Of a stretch of 64,000 nucleotides of DNA, positions 1 to 12,139 are shown piece by piece; the first letter of the stretch is position 1; each line of letters starts with the position of its first letter. Below the pieces are notes generated by a model. It ran no database searches and was not told the origin of the DNA. It saw only the letters and a program-made list of their open reading frames with translations. The stretch covers positions 310,001 to 374,000 of the forward strand of contig NW_024104429.1 of the NCBI RefSeq assembly GCF_003945595.2. Direction: 5' to 3'. Origin of the DNA: Pipra filicauda. Taxonomy: Eukaryota; Chordata; Aves; Passeriformes; Pipridae. Both the position numbers and the translations under genes were made by a program.

Positions 1-1356
1 ATACATACATACGTGTTGTTTTTCTTACAGCCCCAGGCCCAAATGGGCAAAACCCATTTTTTAAAAGCCCCAACCTTCAAAATGTCTGAGCCATGAGCAG
101 CTAAAAATCCAGAAGGCAAATTCGAAGCACATTAGAGAGAGGACTAAAAATACAATCAAGAAATTGGAACCAATTTTGTGATCTGGGGGTTTCTTGCTGT
201 GATTTCTGGGCGTTTGGGGTTGGAGATAATGGAACTGGGAGCGGAGGGCGGGATGGTTTTATTTCAGGATCAATATCAGGGTGGAGCAAATGGTGTATTT
301 ATCTGCCAGCACACACAAGGCTTAAAAGATCTAATTGTGCCTTGTTTTACACTAATGCAGCTCTGTGGCACCACCAGAGAGTACCAGAGTACCCAAAATG
401 TGCTTGTTTTCCAGTCCTCCCTTGTTTTTTGTTGTGTTTCCAGTCCATCCTGGTCTTACCCCATCCTGCACAGAGGTTTTATGGATTATTTTGGGGATAC
501 CCAAATTGGCCTCACTTGTCCCTCAGGGTAAGAAAAAGGAACCAACATCATCTGGTAGGAGTTCCCACTATGAAATAAAGTCTTTATGGATGATCTTAAT
601 TGGGGGGAGACTTCAAGGACATACCCAGACCGGCAGAGACATCCAGCAGCACTAATTGCACAAGGAGATGAGATTCCCAGGGAGACCCAGCCCAGACTCA
701 CGGACATGAAACCACAATTGTCATCTGTGATGAACAACAGAGAGGGGAACGTACAGGAAACAGCAATTAAACCATTAAAGCCTTGGGCAGCTTCCCAGTG
801 ACCAGCAGCCTTTAGCTATATAAATATCTCACATGGCATAAAAGGAACTGTTCTCTACCCATTGTGTGTCCCCAGTGACCTTCAAGAGGGATGAGTGGGG
901 AGGGATTGTCACCAGACACATCGACCTGGGGTCTTCTGCTCCATCTGAGGAGTGACACATCTCGAAGGGGGTTTGGGTCCCTTCCAAAGGGATCTCCTGC
1001 TCCCCTCAGCAGTGCTCAGCAGTCCCAGTGCAAGTTGAAATTATCCTACAGCCTAATTACTGCCCAGATCTGCTGCCTATAAATAAATACCTGACCCTGG
1101 TGCAGGGAAATGACTGACCTGCTGTTGATGCTGGGCGGTACCAACATCACTGGAGACGGGGAGCACGAAGGAAGGCAGAGGGGCTCCTTGGTGGCAAATG
1201 TGCTGCTATTAACGTATTTCAGTGTTGAGAGAGAGGTTTCCACAGCTAATCTGAATATGGTCATGTTTTGTATCACACCTCAAACACCCTGAGCCTCAGC
1301 TCACTCCAGCCTGGAGCAGATATAACACCTCCTGTAATACACTCCACCATATATAG
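1..1356. other. Upstream intergenic DNA, no recognisable gene
   Basis: I see no exon with convincing coding character or splice structure here. The first 12 bases are a short TACA-type microsatellite that may continue to the left of the window. The open frames are short, overlap one another on both strands, and resemble no protein family I know. If the mammalian gene order holds, DUSP4 would lie further left in the same orientation, but nothing in these bases shows it. Confidence 0.5.
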
Positions 1357-1815
1357 CATAGAATCACGGAATGCTTTGGTTGGAAGGGACCTTAAAGCCC
1401 ATCCAGTTCCAACCCCTGCCATGGGCAGGGACACCTTCCAATACACCAGGTTACTCCAAGCCCCAACCAACCTGGCCTTGGACACTTCCAGGGGCAGCCA
1501 CAGCTTCTCTGGGCACCATGTGCCAGGGCCTGCCCACCCTCCCAGCCAAGAAATCCTTCCCGATATCTCATCTGTCCCTGCCCTCTGGGGGGGGGAAGCC
1601 ATTGCTCCTTGTCCTGTCCCTCCAGCCCTTGTCCCAAGTCCCTCTCCACCTCTCCTGGAGCCCCTTCAGGCACTGGAAGGGGCTCTCCGGTCTCCCTGGA
1701 GCCTTTTCTTCTCCAGGTGAGCACCCCCAGCTCTCCCAGCCTGGCTCCAGAGCAGAGGGGCTCCGGCCCTTGGAGCATCTCTGTGGCCTCCTCTGGGGAT
1801 GAGCCCAGGACATGG
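1357..1815 (-). mobile_element. CR1 LINE 3' fragment, antisense
   Basis: On the + strand this starts with the reversed CR1 3' terminus (ATAGAATCACGGAATG) and then the TTGGAAGGGACCTTAAAG block. The 'ccatgggcagggacaccttcc', 'cttggacacttccagg' and 'cagccacagcttctctgggca' blocks follow, all of which recur in about fifteen other places in the window. It is a 5'-truncated avian CR1 reading on the minus strand. Open frames in it are not genes. Confidence 0.93.
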
Positions 1816-4092
1816 AGGTTTCAGGGCATGTCCAGCTTCAGAGGTGTCTCCAGAGGCTCTGCAAGGACGGGCTCACTCTGTGCAGGTACCATCATAAACC
1901 CAGTTCCTGGATTCAAGGGATTCTCTGGTTTTCTTTTCTAAAGTTTCCAGTCAGCAGCACAGCAGGGAAAGGCTGGGAGATGCAAGAGAGGCTCCACGAG
2001 CAGCAGGAGAAGGGAAATCCAAACGTTTTCTTGTACAGACAATAAAAAGCAGTTCCCGTGCAGGGACAACAGGGTCAGCACAGGCATGGGACTGTTCCCA
2101 AGGGACAATTTGGATGAAACTACCTTGTTAGGAGAGGAGAGAGGTGACTTTCTTTCAAATCTTTTTGTTCCCTGCAGCAACAGATACCTGAGCACAGCTC
2201 TGTGCCGGTGCCTGGGAGTCAGCAAGCAACAACTGGGAAATTTTCAAGTTTATTTTAACAGTCAAGCTGCAAAATATCTCAAGGAGTGCTGAAAAATTTG
2301 GTCAGTCATTACAAATGGTTGTCCTTTATTTAGCAAAAGGAACAGCCCTGAGACTGAGATTGGAATAAAAATAACCCAGGGAAGATCGATGATCGTAAAA
2401 AAATAGCCATAACCAAAGTTTTCAGCGGGCAGAAATCATTCTTGGCATTTATCAGCATGGCCACATGTGCTGCTTTTTGGGAGAGGAGTTTTGGGGATAG
2501 ATACCAAGACTGATTGCCCCCTTCAGTCTGGATGGGTTTTGTTAAAACTATCAACAGAAGGTTTAGAGATGTTTGTGTTTCAATGGTCATCCTGGGGTTT
2601 CCAAGCCATTCCTGCTTTGACAGGTCTGGATCTATGACTCTGTGAGATGAGCAATACTGTACCCACCTCTGGGGGACCCAGACTGGTATAGACATACCAG
2701 GGAGTGTCAGATGTGCTGTTCTGGGTACCCAAGCAGGAGGAGATGCTGCCCTGCACCCCTGCAGGATCTGTGTCTTCCAACACCTCCATAACATCTCCCA
2801 GTCGGAGAGAAAAACCCACCTCTTTTTTTTCCAACAGAAACCCCCACCCATAAACTGCTGGTACCAGATTTGGTGATTTAACCCTGAGAATGGCTCTACA
2901 GTCCTGTTGGCTGAGCTCCACAGTGATGGAGAAGTAGGGAACTCGCTGGGAGTCCTGCAGTACCTTTCCCTCCCCACCAGCCATGGAGGATTTCACTGCA
3001 ATTCCTCCTGCTGCAAGGAGTGATGCTGCAGCAAACAGAGTGTCTGCAGGATGATGAAACGCAGAGGAACCTTAATGAGATTTCAAGTGAAGCCAGCTTT
3101 TCCCCTGGCATGTCTGGACTGGATAAATCCAAATCGTTCGCAGGGCAAAGCCCACGTGAAGGAGGAGCGCCCTTGACCAGACGCACTGCGAGCCCCAGAC
3201 AGGAAGCCTGACACAGCTCTTCCCATTCACACCCCTCCCTGCGGATCAGGAGGACAAATCCTGCATTGCAAATAGCTCATCTCAGTCAAGGAACAGCAGG
3301 AATCTCATTGATGTGGCCAAATCCCACACAATGCAGCCAGGGCACGGCACAAGGGAGGGGTGCTGTGTGGGGCTGAAAGAACCACCAACCTCTGGCAGAG
3401 GACCTGATTTTGGCTCTTCTGACCATTCCTGAGCAGAGATTAGCTGGAATGTGCAGTGCATCCCTCAGCATTCCAGAGCAGCAGCCACTAGAGGGGGGTT
3501 CAGGGCTGTACAGCCACAAGCTCAGTCCAAGAGTGGGACTCGGAAAATCCTCGCAGCCTTTGGGAAGAAAGAGCAACTCAAAACTCTGTGAGAAGAAAGG
3601 CTTGGAGAAGGATGGAAGCAAGTGATGCACAGAGGAATCCACACCAAAATGCCTGTGTGTGGTTCCCCATTGTGCTGTCTCAGAGCAATCCATCCATTTG
3701 TTAAATATTCATGTGGAAGTGATACCCTTCTTACAGCACAGCTGCGCAGCTGGAAGGAGGCAGCACAAGGAGAAAAAATGGCCAATTTTTTTAACAAGTC
3801 AGAGAAACACAGTGACAATTTGCTGGTTTTAAAGTAAGCTGCCATAAATATCTGTGGCTACACCCCTGTAGTCAAGCTTTTTACTTTTCATGAGAAAACA
3901 AATCTCATCAGTGGAGAGTTGAAAGGGAAGCCACATGCTCAGGATGCTAAAGCTGCAGGGATGGCTGATGGACATATCTAACATCTCAGTTAGTCACTCC
4001 TGAGGTCTCTCTGGATCCTGCACCCATCCTGTCCCCTGACTGACCTGCCCCATGCAATTTCCATCACTTCAAACTGGGCTTATAAGCAAGAT
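1816..4092. other. Intergenic DNA with one unexplained minus-strand ORF region
   Basis: Mostly featureless single-copy-looking sequence. The exception is 2330-2996, where two overlapping minus-strand frames of 215 and 138 codons are open and a reverse-complement AATAAA signal lies just past their 3' side (about 2324-2331). Neither translation matches a family I recognise. See the separate entry and finding. Confidence 0.5.
2330..2996 (-). other. Unidentified open reading region (possible exon, decayed gene or chance)
   Basis: Two minus-strand frames overlap. One is 138 codons with its ATG at 2996 and its stop near 2580. The other is 215 codons with its ATG at 2977 and its stop near 2330. The 138-codon frame has protein-like composition with alternating hydrophobic and charged stretches (for example VPYFSITVEL and LEKKEVGFSLRLGDVMEVLE), and upstream in the same frame is a short Ala/Leu-rich hydrophobic run (FAAASLLAAGG). 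An AATAAA on the minus strand follows the longer frame at about 2331-2324. I do not recognise a domain. One open frame of this length in 64 kb read in six frames is close to what chance gives, so I do not call it a gene. Confidence 0.2.
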
Positions 4093-4386
4093 AGGGACAA
4101 AATTTTATTAGGGTTTGTTGCCATAGGACAGGAGTGGTGGTTTTAAACTAAAAGAGGTTGATTTAAACTTGATATAAGGAAGACATTTTTTATGGTGAGG
4201 GCGGTGAGGCACAGACATGGGATTCCCAGAGAGGCAGTAGATGCCCCAAACATTCAGGGCCAGGTTGGATGAAGCTTTGAGCAATCTGATCTTCTTGAAG
4301 ATGTCCTTGCCTATTGCAAGGGGTTGGAGTAGATGAATTTTAAAGGTCATTTTCAACCCAGACTGTTCTGTGATTCTGTGATCACA
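4093..4386 (+). mobile_element. CR1 LINE 3' fragment, sense
   Basis: This copy runs in the sense direction. It has 'aactaaaagaggttgatttaa', 'gatataaggaag', the gggttggag block, 'attttaaaggtcattttcaacc', and the terminal TTCTGTGATTCTGTGATC repeat. It is diverged and 5'-truncated. It appears to belong to a different, older CR1 subfamily from the copy at 1357. Confidence 0.88.
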
Positions 4387-4840
4387 CAACACCTGGGTGC
4401 CAGCAAAGAGCAGGACCTACAAGTGCCCCATTTTGCTCATGCTGATGAAAATCCATCCATCCCTAAACGCCTCCCTGTGAGGTGCTCCATATAGAGATCA
4501 GGTCTGTCCATCTCCCATCTGTTTGTCTGCCCATGTGTGTCTGCAAAGCTGTGGCAGTCCTGGGGTTGCTCTGGGCTGGGAAGGGAAGGATGGGGCTTTC
4601 CCAGGTGGAATAATTGCTGCAGGACAAAATGGTACCCAAGCATCCACACCATGGTACCCTCCTGGTGGTGCTGCTGCTGCTGGTTGCTACATGGATTGAG
4701 GTTGCTTAGCAACTTCTCAGCACTGGAGAGGGAACGTGGGAGCTGGAGAAAGGAAGGGACGTTGCTACTGTTGTTTGTGGGGCCATACACTGAGTTACCC
4801 CAGAGCACCCAGACCTTGCTCCCAAAAGATTTGTGACACT

Positions 4841-5070
4841 TATCATAGAATCGTGGAAATTTAAAGGTTGGAAAAACCCTCTAAGATGATCCAGTCCAAC
4901 TCTTAACCCAGCACTGCCCAGTCCACCACTAAACCGTATCCCCAAGTGCCACATCCACGTGCACTTTGAACACTTCCAGGGATGGTGATTCCACGACTTC
5001 CTGGGCAGCCTGTTCCAAAGCCTGACCACTCTGGCATTGAAGAAATTTTTTCAGTGATGTGACAGCACAC
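4841..5070 (-). mobile_element. CR1 LINE 3' fragment, antisense
   Basis: It begins ATCATAGAATCGTGG and continues with 'aggttggaaaaaccctctaaga', 'ccagtccaactcttaaccc', 'tgccacatccacgtgc' and 'ctgggcagcctgttcc'. This is the CR1 subfamily whose sense strand ends 'gacctctaagatcatcgagtcc'-like in birds. Homology fades near 5070. Confidence 0.9.
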
Positions 5071-5844
5071 CCAGACTTGTAGGATGCCCTGATGCCCCAA
5101 AAACCACAAGGAAACACCCTGCTCTGCTTTGGCACCTGCATCCAGTGATGCTCCACTGTGGGAGCTCAGCTACATTCCTTGATTATCCCATGGGGCAGTA
5201 GTCCAAGCCCAGCTGGTCCCAAACACACCAGCTCTGGACACACATGCCATGAGGGTACAAACCAAGGTCAACCAAGAAATTAGGTCCTGGGACATCCCCA
5301 GGAGCAGTGGGACAGGGAAGCCCAGCTCCAGCTGGAGAGCCATGGTTGGGAAGTACTGCTGGCAACTCCACTACCAGAGCAGCACCTGGATAAAAGAACA
5401 TATCTGGGGAGGGGATCTTCTAAATCACTTAGAGCCACTCTTAAAAAATAGTCTGTACAGCTTTGTTGGGCTAGATTATAGTTTTGCCAAGCAAATCCGA
5501 ATTTCCTTCAGTTATTCCTGGAGAGCTCTGCTGCTGTGACCTGTTGCAAGGACACAGGCAGGGAAAACTCTCAATACAGCCCACACAGTTCAAAACATGA
5601 CATCTCCATGTCCAAGAAAATGCTCAGCTGGGAATATTGTCCAGGTGCTCCACAGCCTGAGTTTTTCCAGTTTTTTTGCTTGAATATTGAAAAATCCTCC
5701 TCTTTTTTCCCCTCCATGCAGAAGGTACCTCCCACTTTCCCAACTCCCTGAAGTCTGTGCGTGGAAATCCCATCTCCAGACTGGGAAGTAGGATCGTGTA
5801 CACTCCCCCTGTTCTTCTGCTTGTCCCTAGACACCATTTTCCCA
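5071..5844. other. Intergenic DNA, nothing recognised
   Basis: No repeat, RNA gene or exon could be identified by eye. The short open frames on both strands have no recognisable motif. Confidence 0.45.
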
Positions 5845-5905
5845 CCACACTTGGAGACAGGATCCTGGGCTAGATGGACTTTGAGCCTCCTCCAGGACAG
5901 TCATT
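5845..5905 (+). mobile_element. Possible ancient CR1 3' fragment
   Basis: The phrase 'gagacaggatcctgggctagatggactttgag' resembles the 'acaggatactgggctagatggacctttggtctgaccc' ending of old amniote CR1 subfamilies. The match is short and lacks the terminal repeat, so this is a tentative call. Confidence 0.4.
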
Positions 5906-7149
5906 CTTGGGATGTAGAGATCTACCCTTGTCTAGTTCCTCGCTGGAGTGAGGAGCAACTTCCCTATGGGCTGCTTCTCTATTTATCTACATTTTAATGC
6001 CATAGATACATTATTCTGAGGCTGCAAAGGCTTTAAACCACGCAGTCCCCTCAGAGTAAACTCTTTAATTTTGTTTATGTGAATCCCCAGCATCTGTGTT
6101 TCTAATCCAGAGCATTTTCTAGCAGCATAAGCAAATAAATTTATGCCACTTCAGGCCAAAAGCCTACAGATTTCTTAAATATATTTACCTTTACACATAA
6201 ACCTCTTCTCTTCTGTCTGTTTTTTTCCCATGCTACAATTTTTCATATTTCTCCTGAAAGGAGGAAGCTCTTTAATAGCACAGTAACACCCTGCTCTCCA
6301 TCACTTACCTATCCAGTGTTTTACAGATTCACTGTCAATCATTTGATACCCTGCTCTGCTAAATGCTGTCATTAGACTGTTTTTCTGTCCTTCACCCTCC
6401 TGCCACCAAATTATTGTGGTGAAAGCAATTTTTTTTAAGAGATAATATTTATTTTGCATTAAAATACCTACAAACACCCGGTTGTTCACAGTGCAACGTT
6501 GTAAGTAATTCAACATTATGTTATTTAAGTATCACACCAACACTACCATCTTGTGCCTTTGTTCAGGGACAGGGTTTGGATGGGAATGCTTTTAAGCTGC
6601 AGGATAATATCCCTGTGCATTTGAATTGCTCTATTACATTAATTTTTATGGGAAAATCTGTTTTCCTTTCCATCAAACTACTAAGAGGAATACTTTTTTC
6701 AGGACCACGCTCTCGCTTTCAATGGAGCTCCTCTATGCTAAACTTTTATGTCCTAAATTTTTATTTGTGGCATTTTTCTTTTCAAAATGTTGCCTTTCCT
6801 TTGCCATTTCTCTAATTCCATGTAGGATTCCTTTTCATTTATATTTTTCACTTTCCATCTCTGAAATCCTGTTATCTGAACATCATCCCCATCAGTGCAA
6901 CAGACTCTGACAGATTTTCATCCTTTGAACAGACACACCATTTCCTGAAACAATTTCCAGTTTATCTTTTTGGGTTTATCTTTACATCAGTTGCAGAAAC
7001 ACCAGAACTAGGAAGGATCTCTCCACCATATAGGCTGAAACCTGTCCCTGCACAGTGGGATGAGGTTTTTCTTGGCAAAGCTTAAGCTGAAGATTCAAGT
7101 GAAAATTAATTTATACCCCAGTATCCAAGTCATATTTAATAATGTAAAT
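5906..7149. other. AT-rich intergenic DNA, nothing recognised
   Basis: AT-rich sequence with no exon, RNA gene or repeat that I can identify. Open frames such as those near 6576-6910 are T-rich and lack domain character. Confidence 0.45.
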
Positions 7150-7208
7150 AGTTCATCTTTAAGGTCCCTTCTAACCCAAACCATTCTATGATCCTATAAT
7201 TCTATATT
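7150..7208 (+). mobile_element. CR1 LINE 3' terminal fragment, sense
   Basis: Only the last ~60 bases of a CR1 are visible: 'catctttaaggtcccttc', 'taacccaaaccattctatg' and 'atcctataattctat'. The bases 5' of this no longer resemble CR1, so the copy is severely truncated or decayed. Confidence 0.75.
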
Positions 7209-7482
7209 AAGATTGAAATTTCTATTCTTGGGCTGATTATATTCTGTATTCTCCAAATTATCACTTCTAGTTTTAAGGGATCTCCTAAAAGCCTTTAGCT
7301 GAGACTTTCAGCTCCAGCTGCCACTACAACCATGGATTCCTTTAACCCTTCAAACCTGCACATTAATTTCACAGTCTCAAATTTCTTACCATGAACCAAA
7401 TTTCTGACACAGAATTTATGTCTTTTAGGAGTTTCACTCCTTCCAGGGATATGTTCTCATTGCAGATCTGCAGCACAACTGA

Positions 7483-7942
7483 GAATCAGAGAATCATGGA
7501 ATGGTTTTGACTGGAAAGGACCTTAAAGATCATCCCATTCCAACACCCTGCCATGGGCAGGAACATCTTAAACTAGACCAGGTTGATCCAAGCCCAACCT
7601 GGCCTTGGACACTTTCAGGGATGGGGCAGCCACAGCTTCTCTGGGCAACCTATGCCAGGGCCTCACCACCCTCCCAGCCAACAACTTCTTCCTAATATCC
7701 TATCTAAGCCTGCCCTCTGGCAGTGGGAAGCCATTCCCCCTTGTCCTGTCTCTCCATCCCTTATCCCAAGTCCCTCTCCAGCTCTCCTGGAGCCCCTTTA
7801 GGCTCTGGAAGGGGCTCTAAGATCTCCCCGGAGCCTTCTCTTCTCCAGGTGAACACCCTCAGCTCTCCCAGCCTGTCTCCAGAGCAGAAGGACTCCAGCC
7901 CTTAGAACATCTCTGTGCATTCTTCTGGGCTCACTCCAACTT
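7483..7942 (-). mobile_element. CR1 LINE 3' fragment, antisense
   Basis: It starts AGAATCAGAGAATCATGGAATGG and keeps block-by-block the same order as the copy at 1357: 'ccatgggcaggaacatc', 'cacagcttctctgggcaa', 'cttgtcctgtctctccat' and 'gagccttctcttctcc'. The frames of 60-72 codons inside it are repeat sequence and not genes. Confidence 0.93.
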
Positions 7943-8837
7943 TCTCTTCTTCATTTAAATGAAAACAAATCTAATTCCTCAGACATGTGATTTTTTTTTT
8001 TAAATTAGTGACAATATTTTTCCTCGTCATCTGTTTCAGCAGCACCATTTTCCTTCTGGAAAAGATGAGATTATTGCTTGGACGTTCCCCTTCTGGGGAT
8101 TTTGGCTTTGTCCATGCTGCTGTGAATTCTTCCTTGATTATCCACTGAAGGGGGCAGAGCAAACACACAGAGCTCTCTGAGCTGCACAAAGTGTTCAAAG
8201 CAGTCCATGGGCATGGTCCTGGTGGTTCTCTCTTGGTTCCATCCTTCTTCTCTGGTGAGGATATCAGGCAGGAGAAAACTCTCAGGCTCCTTCCTTACAG
8301 GGACCACAGAATCATTCCCAAAAGATCCTTGATGTTGTCTTTGGCAAGATGAGACCTGGGCACTGTTTGAGGCTGAAAACCTGCACAAGATGAAGCTGGT
8401 AATGAAGTTCATCTCCTTCAGAGCTCATAGAAATTGAGAATCATCAAGCAGATTGTGTGAGCACTTCCAGTCCAGCTCAATACATATTGGGTGTTTTGTA
8501 GCGATTCCATGAGGACAAGGAGCTACACGAGCAAAAGAAATGATTTAATGGTCCAGCTGCATCTCTGCAGGTTTATTTGCACAGCCAGAAAAATGGGGCA
8601 AAACCACAGTTCTGATCAATAAATCTAAGCCAGAAAAACCCCATGGTGGATGTAAAATCCAGCACAAAATCAATTAACTGGGTTGGAAAAAAAAGCTACT
8701 TTTACATATGATGTGGGTTAAATGTAGCCTGAGTTTATATTCATATAACTTCATGTAGTCACAGGTTTTAGGGCCAAAATCTTTCCTTGTGTCATTCTCA
8801 AAAGTATCAATGGCCACCAGCAGGTGGGTAATGCCAC
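7943..8837. other. Intergenic DNA, nothing recognised
   Basis: A minus-strand frame of 113 codons (8071-8412) is open but shows no domain, hydrophobic signal or splice context that I can support. No repeat was recognised. Confidence 0.45.
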
Positions 8838-9080
8838 TAATTCCATCTTTCAGGAAGAATATCTTTTCAGGAAGGATTTCTTCATGGAAAGGGTGGTCAG
8901 GCATTGGAAGGGGCTGCCCAGGGAGGTGGTGGAGTCCCCATCCCTGGAAGTGTCCAAGGAATGACTGGACGTGGCCCTGAGTGCTCTGGGCTGGGTGACA
9001 AGGTGGGGATCAGTCACAGGTTGGACTTGATGTCCTTGGAGATCTTTTCCAGTCTAAATGATTCTGGGATTCTGTGAAGG
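8838..9080 (+). mobile_element. CR1 LINE 3' fragment, sense
   Basis: The sense-strand blocks are 'ggaaggggctgcccaggg', 'aggtggtggagtccccatcc', 'gaatgactggacgtggc' and 'aggttggacttgatg', with a terminal 'gattctgggattctgtga'. The subfamily is the same as the fragment at 19318-19486 and different from the copy at 9940. Confidence 0.92.
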
Positions 9081-9939
9081 ATAGTACAGATGATGTTAAA
9101 GCCATGAGTCAGTAGAACCTGCTTGCTTTCCAACTCATCAGAAAGAGCAATCAGACCTTTTACTGGAGAAAATTAACAAGAAAACCATCCCAGGGGATGA
9201 ACCGTGGAGATTCTCAGAGCTAAAATAGACTCACAAGTTTCCTTGGATGCACATCCATGGACCAAAATGTTGGTTATAGTCTGGAGAAGGGTCTGTGACT
9301 AAAGACATGCCTGGGAGTTTCTGTGCTGAGAAAGGATTTGGAGGGGGTTTGGGCAGGGATGAAAAACCCTCCACGGTGCCTTTATTTAGCAGCTCATCTG
9401 GATAGAAATGCCCAACAGAAGCCCAAAGCTTGTTTAACAGTTTAACATTCATCCTTAGGAAGCATCTGACACACTGTTTCTGTACAAATAACCACAGCAG
9501 TGCTGTACAGATGACTTATTTGGTTTCCCAGTGGGTGTGTAAGTAAATTAGCAAAAAATAAATGTCATGCGGCTGTGACTTACTCCAGTTCTAAAGGCTC
9601 TGTTTTCCCTCTGTATTTTTGTTTGTTTAACAAGTTCTTAATTAAATTCTGTTTTCTAGCAGTTGAACTAACGTGATGACACAAGATGAGGTTGTTTAGA
9701 ATTCAAATCTTCCCTGATTTCTCATTGTTGCAGAGGAAGAGATAACGGCAGTCGGGGCCCTGAGAGCCGACTTCCCCTGGTCGTGTGTGGCTGTAAAATC
9801 AACCAAGCAGTTCTCCTGTTCAAAACCCTACTGCTCTGATGGGTTTGTGTCACTATTTTGAGATGATTACACACTAAAAATAATGTATGGGCTCCCCCTT
9901 CTGCCCGAGAACATCAGTGCATGGAAAAGAGCTGTAGAT
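9081..9939. other. Intergenic DNA, nothing recognised
   Basis: No coding exon, RNA gene or interspersed repeat was identified. A C- and G-rich patch with several CpGs occurs near 9750-9790 ('gcagtcggggccctgagagccg'-like) but is too short to be a CpG island. Confidence 0.4.
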
Positions 9940-10212
9940 AGATGGAATGGTTTGGGTTGGAAGAGACATTAAAGTTCATCTTATTCCAACCCCCTACCAT
10001 GGGCAGGGACACCTTCCACTAGCCCAGGTTGCTCCAAGCCCTGTCCAACCTGGTCTGGAACACTTCCAGGGATGGGGCAGCCACAGTTTCTCTGGACAAT
10101 CTGTACCAGGGCCTCATCACCCTCACAGGGAAGAATTCCTTCCCTAAATTCCATCTCTCCCTGCCCTCTGGCAGTTTGAAGCCATTCCCCCTTGTCCTGT
10201 CACTACAAGCCC
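9940..10212 (-). mobile_element. CR1 LINE 3' fragment, antisense
   Basis: It opens with 'gatggaatggtttgggttgg', then 'ccatgggcagggacaccttc', 'cagggatggggcagccac' and 'cttgtcctgtcactac', after which the homology stops. It lies 0.86 kb from the oppositely oriented CR1 at 8838, but the two are from different subfamilies. Confidence 0.92.
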
Positions 10213-10650
10213 TTGTAAAGAAGGGCCAGGATGACTTTCTGAAGTGCCAAGTTCCTGTAAAATACATCAGGAAGCGTGCTGAGCATCTCTGAGAGGCTGG
10301 ATCAGCCTGTTCCCAGAGCCACACATTTTGATAATCATATTGGTGCTGGCAGGGCAGAGGAAAAGCAGCTCCACTGATTTCTGCAATGGCAAACACTGCG
10401 GATCTGCAACCCACACATGGAGAAAGGGCCACCACGTTGTTTGCAGCGGGAGTCCAAATTCCAAATTATTACCGGATTATAATTTAAGTCCTCTAAATCT
10501 TCACTAGGCAGGTCACCCCTGGAGAGAGACCAGTACCAGCAAAGGGTTCATCCCCTGGATCTTTGGCATCTGTTTTAGAAACAAAAAATTTTCTTCCAGG
10601 TGCTTCTCTCCTTCTCTCTTCCAGCTGCAAGGAGGGGAGATAACCAATGT

Positions 10651-10850
10651 CACAGGATCACGGAATTGTTAAGGTTGGAAGAGACCTCTGAGATCATCAA
10701 GTCCAACCATCAGCCCAGCACCATGTTCATCACTAAACCACGTCCTTAAATGCTGTATCCACATGTTTTTTGAGCATTTCCAGGGATGGTGACTCCACCA
10801 CTTCCCTGGGCAGCCTGTTCCAGGGCTTGACAACCCTTTCTGTGATTGGA
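10651..10850 (-). mobile_element. CR1 LINE 3' fragment, antisense
   Basis: Blocks: 'ggatcacggaattgttaagg', 'ttggaagagacctctgagat', 'atcaagtccaaccatcagc' and 'cctgggcagcctgttccag'. It is the same subfamily as the copy at 4841. Confidence 0.9.
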
Positions 10851-12139
10851 TACTGTATTTTTAGGAGCTGAAGTAGGTTTGAAAGGTACTCTCCATTTCC
10901 CACCCAAGCCTTCAGCAAGCTTCAGAGCATTCCTGTAATTAAAGAGGAAAAAAAAGGATGGAGTGGGAAGCAAACAATCTCATCTATTTATATACGATTT
11001 GGATCATGAGGGCAGAATGATATGAAGACTGGAAGAAAAAATCCCCAAACTGACTGAAAGTGGAGATAAAGCACCAGAAGCTCTGATTATGAAAGAAATT
11101 GAAGATTTAAGGAATAATCGAAGATTTAAGGAATGAAGGGGTCAGAGACCTCAGCGGTCTCTCCTGGCTCTAGGACATATCACTAAAGGCAAATCCTGAT
11201 ATGGGATAAATCTAGGAGTGCCCTGGCAAGCCTAGAATCCACCACTCCAGTATTTCTGGTTCTTCTGTGAATTAAAGTGTGCTCCTTGTGCAGGGTAATT
11301 TGTTTAGCTAATTCATGTGAATATTCAACTTGTAGGAGTCTATTTTGACCCAAGTGCTGCCCCAGCATCACCCATGAACTGGTCACTTCCCGCACATCAG
11401 AACAGTCAAAAAGTGGTCAAGAGAGGGGTGTGCAAAGCTGGAAGTAGAAGACCTCCCGTGGAAGGCAGTAGGAAAAGATCCCACTCGCCTCTTGGTTTGC
11501 ACCACAGCTTTTCCTCATTTTTTAATACTGGTAATTCATTCTTTGACCACAGATTAGCAGTGATTTAGCACTCGGAGCACGTACAGTGAGATGTTTAATG
11601 TTACATGAGATGTCTCAGATAATTGGAGGCAGTGAAGGTTGGCTGCATCTGGCAAAGCCCTGGGCACATCATTTCCATGGGAGTCCCCAAACACAACTGT
11701 CGTGAGACATCTGTATCAGCCTTAGGACTTGTTAGCTTGGTTGATTCTTCCTGATGCTTTACATTTTGATGCCTTTATTTGGCTTTTCATTATTTTAATT
11801 TCACAAGGGAGAGAAAGAAACAGAGAAACCCAGAGAGCTGAGGTTCTGCACTGAGTCTGAGCAAGGATTTCTGGGGATTTCTGAGCTGAAGATTCAGAAA
11901 ACTCCCATTTTGCTGCATCCTCACCAGTACCAATGATTCATGAAGGGAAAATGGAGATGGAGAAGGGAATGGTTAAGAAGCAAAAGCCAAAGGGCAGCCT
12001 GTCACAGAAGAACTTGGGGGACATTTTCACTCTGGAGCCACTTTCTCCAGACACACCTTTTTTGATCCAATATTTGCCAAATATTAGGAGCGGTGTTGTA
12101 GCTGTGAAGATGTTTGACAATGGCAGAAGGATGTTTGGA
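10851..12139. other. Intergenic DNA, nothing recognised
   Basis: A near-duplicate of 'gaagatttaaggaat' occurs twice near 11100-11135 ('ttgaagatttaaggaataat' then 'cgaagatttaaggaatgaag'). I see no exon or RNA gene. Confidence 0.45.
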
